DNA from: Glebionis coronaria
Taxonomy: Eukaryota; Streptophyta; Magnoliopsida; Asterales; Asteraceae
Direction: 5' to 3'
Length of the DNA stretch: 64,000 bases
Assembly (NCBI GenBank): GCA_025667525.1
Contig: CM046878.1
Span: 519,506,274-519,570,273, forward strand
Shown here: one piece after another, positions 57,655 through 64,000 of the stretch
Layout: each line of letters begins with the position of its first letter
Numbering within the stretch: position 1 is the first letter of the stretch
Program-made: the position numbers and the translations under genes
Notes under the pieces: generated by a model
The model's input: only the letters and a program-made list of their open reading frames with translations
The model's database searches: none
Told to the model about the DNA's origin: nothing

Positions 57655-60066
57655 AAGGAAGAGGCAGGAATTCCACTTCAAGCTGAGGAATTTGATCTTA
57701 TGGCTTCTATAGCAGAATATGGCGAGGAAGAAGAGGTGAATGCCAATTACATCTTGATGGCAAACTTACAACAAGCATCTACCTCGGGAATTCATGATGA
57801 CAAAGCTCCCATCTATGATTCAGACGGTCCCTCTGAGGTACACCCACGTTTCGATGATAATGATATATATTGTATGTCTAATTAGGAGGAAGAGTATACT
57901 GAGATACTTGAGCCCCATACTAAGACACAAAGGGATCCAACGAATAATAGTAATATTATTTCCAATGAGCCCAGTGTATACCTTAGTGTAGATCAAGTCG
58001 CCTAGCCTACAACCCTTCCTGACGAGACGCATGCATATTATAAATCGTTATTCGATAAGCTTGCTAAGGAAATTGATCATGTCAAGGTGGTTAAAAATAA
58101 GTTTAGAGATACTAATGCCTAATTGACCACTGAGTTGGCTAAATACAAGGAAAAGGAGAAAAGCTTTAAAATTCATCACACCAAAATTAAGGAATTTGAA
58201 CAAGCTCATGCTACATCGGTTTATCAAGAAAAATGCACCACTAAGAAATTAAATTTTTTTACATTTAAGTTGTGCTAAGAAGATAAGTGATTTGCATGAT
58301 GAAATCACCTCTCTTAATAAACAGCTTTTAAACGAACAATCTATTATTTCTGATCTAAAAGAAGAAAGAAAAAAAGTTGAAACATGATTTCAAAATTTGG
58401 GAAGATGGGATTCTTGAGGATATTTGTAATGTTGAGGATAAGATTAGGGAATTAGACAACTTGTTGATAAAACATGGTCAATCTATGCAAACTATTAACA
58501 TGCTCACCCCCAAAGTGAATGACATGTACCACACCCGTTACAAATTGACTTTAGGTTGTCCTCTTCCCCCAAATCCCGAACATCTTAAGGATGCTCAGGC
58601 CACTCAACAAATTTTATATAATGGTAATGTGTTGCTTGATAAGCATGATCCTCCTAGTGTGCATGATTCTGAGGAAACTATTGAACTTGTTGTAGAGAAT
58701 CGTTTAAGAATGCAAAAGCTTAATAAAGAAGTCACACCCGTTTATTATCTAAAAATTAATCCTCCAACGACTTTTGTTCGGTCTAAAACGAGTACTAAAA
58801 TGATTTTGATACCAAGTGAGTAATTTTCGGATGACCCTCCTAAACCGAGTGTTGCACGACGATATCTCAACGAGGTAAAATATAACTTTGTCATTCTTAA
58901 ACGTGTCGTTAATTCCAAAATTAATGGAGGGAATTTTACATCACCCGTTCAGATTGAGGTTCAAAAAATCCTTCAAAACGATATTAATCTGATTATTAAT
59001 CAAGTTGATGCTCAGATAAGAAATTTGGAAAATGCTTTTCGAAAAGAATTAGCCAACTTTGTTGAAGACTTCAAATCTTTGGCGAAGGAGGCTGATGAAT
59101 CTCTTGATAAAATCAAAGTTTTAGAAAACGATATTGAACGACTCTCTAAAGTAAGTGATAGTGTTGGTAGTAGCCCCGTTGCGTTAAATACCCTTGTGTC
59201 GGATAACGAAACCCTCCAAACTGAGCTTGAACGTACGAAAGAGAAAATGGAATCTTATGTCATTAAAAACGATAAAGAATTCACTGATCTTTGGAATAAA
59301 TTTGTCAAAAAATGTGATGAATGCAAATATGACAAAATTTCGTACGATAAAGCCTACAATGAAATGCAACAAACAATCGAACAGTTGTAGGCTCAGTTAG
59401 GAGGGGTTAAGGGAAAGAATTTGGCTTTTTCGGTGTTAGAGAATGCCAGTGATGGGAATGTTCAGAATCTTAAGGCTAAGATTGCAGATTTAGAATCTTG
59501 AAGTTGTTTCGTATAAGAAGGTTGTAGAACACGTTAAGTGTGTCTATCAGAAACTTATCGATAATATCTGTGAGAACTCTAAGTTAAAGGCCTTGTTACA
59601 AGACAAGACTTCCGAGCCTAGTACGATTGTGAATACTATGATTCAGACACCAACAACCTCGGGAACTCCTCGTATTGCTGTAACACCTTTTCCAAAGGTT
59701 GCTGGAACACAAGCTGCTGTGATTGCCCCAGGAATGTTTCGAGCTAGTCATGTCTCTCAAACTAGGGTAGATACCTCTGTTCCTAGCAAAAAACGTAAAG
59801 CAAGCGTTAGGACAAAACCGACCACCAAATCTCAACCACAAGTCATCGATTTAAAAACTACTAATTCTAATAGACGTTTGTCCTTTTCTACAGGAATAAA
59901 CAACTACACTAAGAGTAGAAGGCCACAGCCTACGAGCAATACAAGGAATGATAAGGTCCCTTTTGCCTCTAGAAGTAGTCGGCCCAAGATCAAAAATGTG
60001 GAAGTAGAAGAACACCCTAGGAATTTACCGCTTTTTAATCATAATCAGAAACTTAATTCATCTTAA
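57655..60066 (+). pseudogene. Element F coiled-coil spacer region
   Basis: Repeatedly interrupted frames rich in Lys, Glu, Asp and Leu, for example around 58060-58200, 58377-58480, 59025-59150 and 59200-59390. It follows the gag knuckle and is usual for SIRE elements. The last part (59593-60066) is Ser/Thr/Lys/Arg-rich. At least eight stops or shifts. Confidence 0.65.
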
Positions 60067-60521
60067 TGTAATGACTTTAAGCTTGCTATTCGGAATGTAA
60101 GATCTGAAGTTATTTGTGATAAATGTAATAAATGTTTCTTTACTTTTAGTCATGATGATTGTGGTTTGACTATGAATGGTTTGAATTATGGTGGATACAC
60201 CCAAATTGACAAGCTTTCAATCAGTGAAAAACATAGCACTTCTAAGGCTAAAGTGTATGTTCAAAAAAGTAAGCACGTAGGGTCCACAAAAACTATTGTT
60301 AAGCTTAGTAGCCCTAGATTTACCTCTAAGTGGTTGCCTACTGGTAGATATTTTGACTGTAGTGGCAAAGTTATTGAAACTAGCAGATCTCATACTGATA
60401 GTAATGTGTCGGTATACGGTAAGGCTTAATTTTATTCTAACCCTACAGGAACCAATTTTATCGGTTGCCAAAATCTTTTTTCTCTTATCATTGGTAGGCT
60501 GTTGAAATTTGTATCTGGTGC

Positions 60522-62003
60522 GTGGATTCGGGTTATTCCAAGCACATGACTGGGAATCAAAATCTTTACAAGAACTTTGTTTGGAGATTCATGGGAACTG
60601 TTCGATTTGGAAATGATCATGTCGCAGCTATTCTAGGCTATGGTGATCTTCATTGGGTAAATATCATAATCACCAGAGTCTTTTTTGTTGATGGCTTGGG
60701 ACACAATTTGTTCTCGGTGGGCCAATTTTGTGACTCAGACTTAGAGGTAGCCTTCAGAAGTCATACGTGTTTTGTAAGGGATCTCGAAGGAATTGACTTG
60801 TTGAAAGAAAATCGTACCACCAACCTTTACACCATTGATCTCTTCAAAATGTCGGTTGCATCTCCAATTTGCCTCATGGCCCGAGCCACATCAACAAAGT
60901 CATGGTTATGGCATCAAAGGTTATCTCATCTCAATTTTGACACCATCACCTAACTCACGAAAGATGATCTCGTTACTGGTCTTCCAAAGTTCAAATATAC
61001 TAAAGAGTGTGAGCAAGGTAAAACCTAGAAGAAACCTCACAAACCCAAACCTGTTCCAAAATCCACGTATAGGTTACATCTCCTACATATGGATTTGTGT
61101 GGCCCAATGAGAATCAAAACCATTAATGGAAAGAGGTATGTCCTTGTGATTGTGGATGATTATTCTCGTTACACATGGGTTCATTTTCTTGCATCAAAAG
61201 ATGAAGCCCCTAGTGTAATAATCAAGTTCTTGAAGAAAACATCAGTATTATTGCAAGCCCCTGTCATCATTGTAAGAACGGATAACGACACAGAATTCAC
61301 CAATCAACAATTGAAAGCTTACTTTGACGAAGTTGGGATCTCTCATCAAACATCGGCTGTAAGAACTCCAGAGAAAAATGGAGTTGTGGAACGGAGGAAT
61401 CGTACGTTAGTTGAAGCTGCTCGGACTATGCTTCTCTCCTCCACTGCACCGTTATTCCTTTGGGTCGACGCTATTGCAACTGCATGTTATACTCAAAACC
61501 GCTCCATTATTCACACCCGATTCAACAAAACACCTTATGAGATCATTAATGGAAGAAAATCAGATATATCGTTTCTACATGTATTCGGTGTATTATGTTA
61601 TCCGAAGAATGATCGTGAAGATATTTATGGGCCGTTAAAAGAAGATGTGTACGTATGTCAACCTGAAGGTTTCATCAACACCGAACATCCAAGCCATGTC
61701 TACAAGTTGAAAAAGGCAATTTATGGTTTGAAACAAGCACCGAGGGACGCATTATCATCATTTCTTCTCCAAAATCACTTCAGCAAAGGAACCATTGATA
61801 CAACATTGTTTATCAAGCACTACGGCAACGACATCTTGGTGGCCCCGGTCTATGTAGATGATATAATATTTGGTTCTACTAACCTAAAATATTCCATATT
61901 ATTTGACGACCTTATGAAAAGCCGCTTCGAAATGTCGATGATGAGGGAAATGACGTTTTTCCTTGGTCTCCAAGTTAGCCAATCCCCCGTGGTATTTTCA
62001 TAA
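60522..62003 (+). pseudogene. pol: Element F protease, integrase and fused partial RT
   Basis: One frame with stops near 60951 and 61027. Protease begins MDSGYSKHMTGN with the DSG motif. The pre-integrase motif is LWHQRLSHLNFDTI. Integrase has Asp in MDLCGPM, Asp in RTDNDTEF and Glu in NGVVERRNRTL. Near 61630, after CYPKNDREDIY, the frame jumps straight to GPLKEDVYVCQPEGF of RT, omitting the integrase C-terminus and the RT N-terminal half with the first catalytic Asp. The remaining RT has IYGLKQAPR and YVDDIIFGST. The frame ends by a one-base loss near 61990. Confidence 0.85.
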
Positions 62004-62827
62004 ATCAGTCCAAATATGTGCTCGAAATTCTGAAGAAATTTGGAATGGAAAACTGTGATCCTATTGGTACTCCAATGGACACTAAACACAAGCTTGATTT
62101 GGATAAGAAAGGGACATTTGTAAATGCTACAAAATACCAAAGTATAATCGGGTCCCTTATGTACTTAACCTCAAGCAGACCGGACATTCTGCATGCTACT
62201 TGCCTATGTGCTTGGTACAAGTCTAAGCCAACTAAGAAACACCTCAAAGAGGTTAAAAGGATCTTTCGTTATCTCCGGGGAACCGTCCATATGGGTCTCT
62301 GGTATACGAAGGATTATGGTTTTAATCTAACTGGGTTTTCAGATGCTGACCATGCAGGGTGTCATGATACATTCAAGAGCACCTCCGGTGGAGCACAATT
62401 CTTAGGCGAGAAGCTAGTGACCTTGTCCTCAAGAAAGCAAGATTGTACGACGTTGTCCATCACGGAAGCAGAATATGTGTCTCTATCCGTGTATAGTGCT
62501 CAAGTCCTTTGGATGAGAACACAACTCACGGATTATTGCTTTCACTTTAACAAAGTTCCTATTTATTGTGATTCACAATCAACCATAGCCATATCCTGCA
62601 AACCAATCCAACACTCCAAGACCAAGCACATAGCTGTCCGATTCCATTTCATAAAGGAGCACGTGGAAAGAGGAACGATCGAACTGTACATTGTTAAGAC
62701 AGACTACCAACTGGCCGACATCTTCACCAAAGCTCTTTCTCAAGACAGATTTGAATTCTTGGTTCGTCGACTTGGTATGCATAGTTTCACTCCCGATGAG
62801 CTTGAACGTCTTGCACTTTTGAAGTAA
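62004..62827 (+). pseudogene. pol: Element F C-terminal RT and RNase H
   Basis: Continues RT in a shifted frame: YVLEILKKFGM appears in the other frame just upstream, then IGSLMYLTSSRPDI, FRYLRGT and FSDADHAGC (RNase H first Asp), EAEYVSLS (Glu), and YCDSQSTIAI (Asp). It ends with TKHIAVRFHFIKEHV, DIFTKAL and the C-terminus at 62827. The chain from 62018 to 62827 is intact. Confidence 0.85.
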
Positions 62828-63452
62828 CCTTGTTTATATCTATCAGAAAATCAAAATACAAAAATATAAAACCTATAAAAAAAGAGAAACTCTTTCATAA
62901 ATACCAAAAACATTCTTCTTCGACATGTCTCTCATCATCGATAATATAAACGTACTTAGTAGTGTCGCTCAATATCGACACGGGTATGTCATAAAGTTCG
63001 AATGAGAGTTTCAAATGTTTTAAAACATGTCTTTTCTATTTTTCTCACAATGGCTTATAGTCACGTCTCAGACTATAACCCGGCCTCCAAAGAAAGGAAA
63101 GTCTACGGAAATTAATTTTTCTTGTCATAAGCTTATATTAAAACATTCAAAGTTTTAAGCTCATAACACAAAGAAAATGTTCATTTATGTACATATTTCC
63201 TCAACAATGGGAAATTCAGGTTTCTCGGTTTTGAGCACAATTTTTCAAGATATTTCAAATGTTTTATTCAAATTCTTTCAAAATTGTGTGCTCATATACT
63301 CCCCTATTTTAATCAAAATCTTTTTTCAAGGGGGATTATAAAAATCTCATAACATATAGTTCCAAAATTTTCGTGAAACATTATTCTCTCTATGTTACAT
63401 CACTAGTATATCAGAAAATTTACAACCACATGTAATTTTTGAGGGGGAGAAT
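62828..63452 (+). other. Element F 3' untranslated region, no env-like ORF
   Basis: Non-coding. It holds two G-tracts, caagggggatt near 63330 and ttttgagggggaga at 63436-63450; the second is the better polypurine tract candidate. Confidence 0.55.
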
Positions 63453-64000
63453 AGTGATAAAATGTGATCAAAATGTTTCATTTCTGGATACGATCTTTGG
63501 TATAAGTGCTTTCTTGTCCTAATATGTGCAAATACTTTTCATTTTTGATGCACATATGCAGGGGAGCGTTTTTGATGATATAAAAAACTATCAAGTGTAA
63601 ACATCGATTTCATTAACACCTTGATTGCTTTTTCAAATGTTTTCTTGTTACGATATCTATACCTTTCAACACATTAATTCACGATGGTATTGGTGACAAA
63701 AGGTAGTTAGGTATTCGTCTTATGATCTAACCAGAACCGAAGGGATCTTCCTGGGACAATTCATTTAGAACTTAGAAGTCCTTAGGAAAGATGGAGTAGT
63801 TGATTGTACGGGAAAAATGCCGACTAATGAATTAAGATAGCACTGGAACAATCACAACAAGGTGCTACCTATGACGTCTTGTTAAGCATTTAAGAGGTTG
63901 AAGAATGAAAAAGAAATATAAGGATAAAGGGTGTAAAGAAAGTAGCCCTCCATACAACTTAGGCAGAAACCAGGTTAACACATCTACTATCAGAATCACT
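63453..64000 (+). repeat. Probable start of element F 3' LTR
   Basis: Follows the purine tract. A TG lies at 63455-63456 (tgataaaatg). No matching 5' copy could be found in the window, so the boundary is unproven. Another G-tract (gcaggggagcg, 63559) is an alternative. Confidence 0.35.

Larger units (their letters stand above)
56231..62827 (+). mobile_element. Element F: SIRE-like Copia retrotransposon, decayed and internally deleted
   Basis: Order gag, coiled-coil spacer, protease, integrase, RT, RNase H, as in Copia. The long coiled-coil region between gag knuckle and protease and the RT/RNase H style suggest the SIRE/Maximus lineage. Complete LTRs cannot be defined: the 5' end is interrupted by element A, and the 3' LTR would start near 63453 and run beyond the window. 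Confidence 0.83.

Noticed and set aside
1..64000. Search for CRISPR arrays, bacterial operons or host plant genes
   Set aside because: No regular spacer arrays, no ribosome-binding-site operons and no exon-like conserved host protein segments were seen; all sizeable coding belongs to transposable elements.

Overview
This window is plant nuclear DNA made almost entirely of nested transposable elements. I find no host protein gene, rRNA or complete tRNA. The families present (Athila-like, chromovirus and SIRE-like LTR retrotransposons, hAT-like short elements) indicate a flowering plant. The gag and pol style resembles families I associate with Asteraceae such as Tanacetum and Artemisia; that taxonomic guess is from memory and unchecked.

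Layout from outside in. Positions 1-6101 hold AT-rich repeat-derived DNA, including a possible Copia LTR (2165-2459) and a tandem 'attgcgaa' repeat. Element A (6102-55831, +) is a gag-only LTR retrotransposon with 3678-bp LTRs. It carries a coiled-coil ORF, a decayed gag and no pol. It inserted into the attgcgaa repeat that continues at 55832. Two elements landed in A. Element B (12929-38801, -, target duplication AGTGC) is an Athila-like Gypsy element in A's internal region. Element C (39264-52427, +) is a Tekay/Del-like chromovirus in A's right LTR. Element B was hit twice: by element D (17660-23821, -, GACTT), a chimeric chromovirus, and by element E (34577-37942, -, GACGG), a non-coding LTR element in B's 5' LTR. 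Element C was hit by two hAT-like elements (43817-44511 in gag; 49674-50447 in its right LTR). From 55837 to the end the sequence is a decayed SIRE-like Copia element F (pol ends 62827).

None of the elements looks autonomous. B is closest to intact: one gag-pol frame with two stops, plus an Asp-to-Tyr change in the integrase DDE triad. C has many stops, two frameshifts and a lost RT catalytic Asp. F has an in-frame deletion fusing integrase to the second half of RT. A may have depended on a C-like partner, because they share LTR end style, purine-rich tract, leader layout and an upstream coiled-coil ORF.

Most interesting points: (1) D is bounded by one target duplication but has two different LTRs and an internal U3 promoter fragment fused just upstream of gag. 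(2) A and C share two predicted leader introns, one inside the LTR and one ending a few bases before the ATG of the extra ORF. (3) A coiled-coil ORF sits before gag in both A and C. (4) A dense TTGAC (W-box type) cluster lies in the U3 of E. All are read by eye from one window; no alignment, database search or expression data was available.
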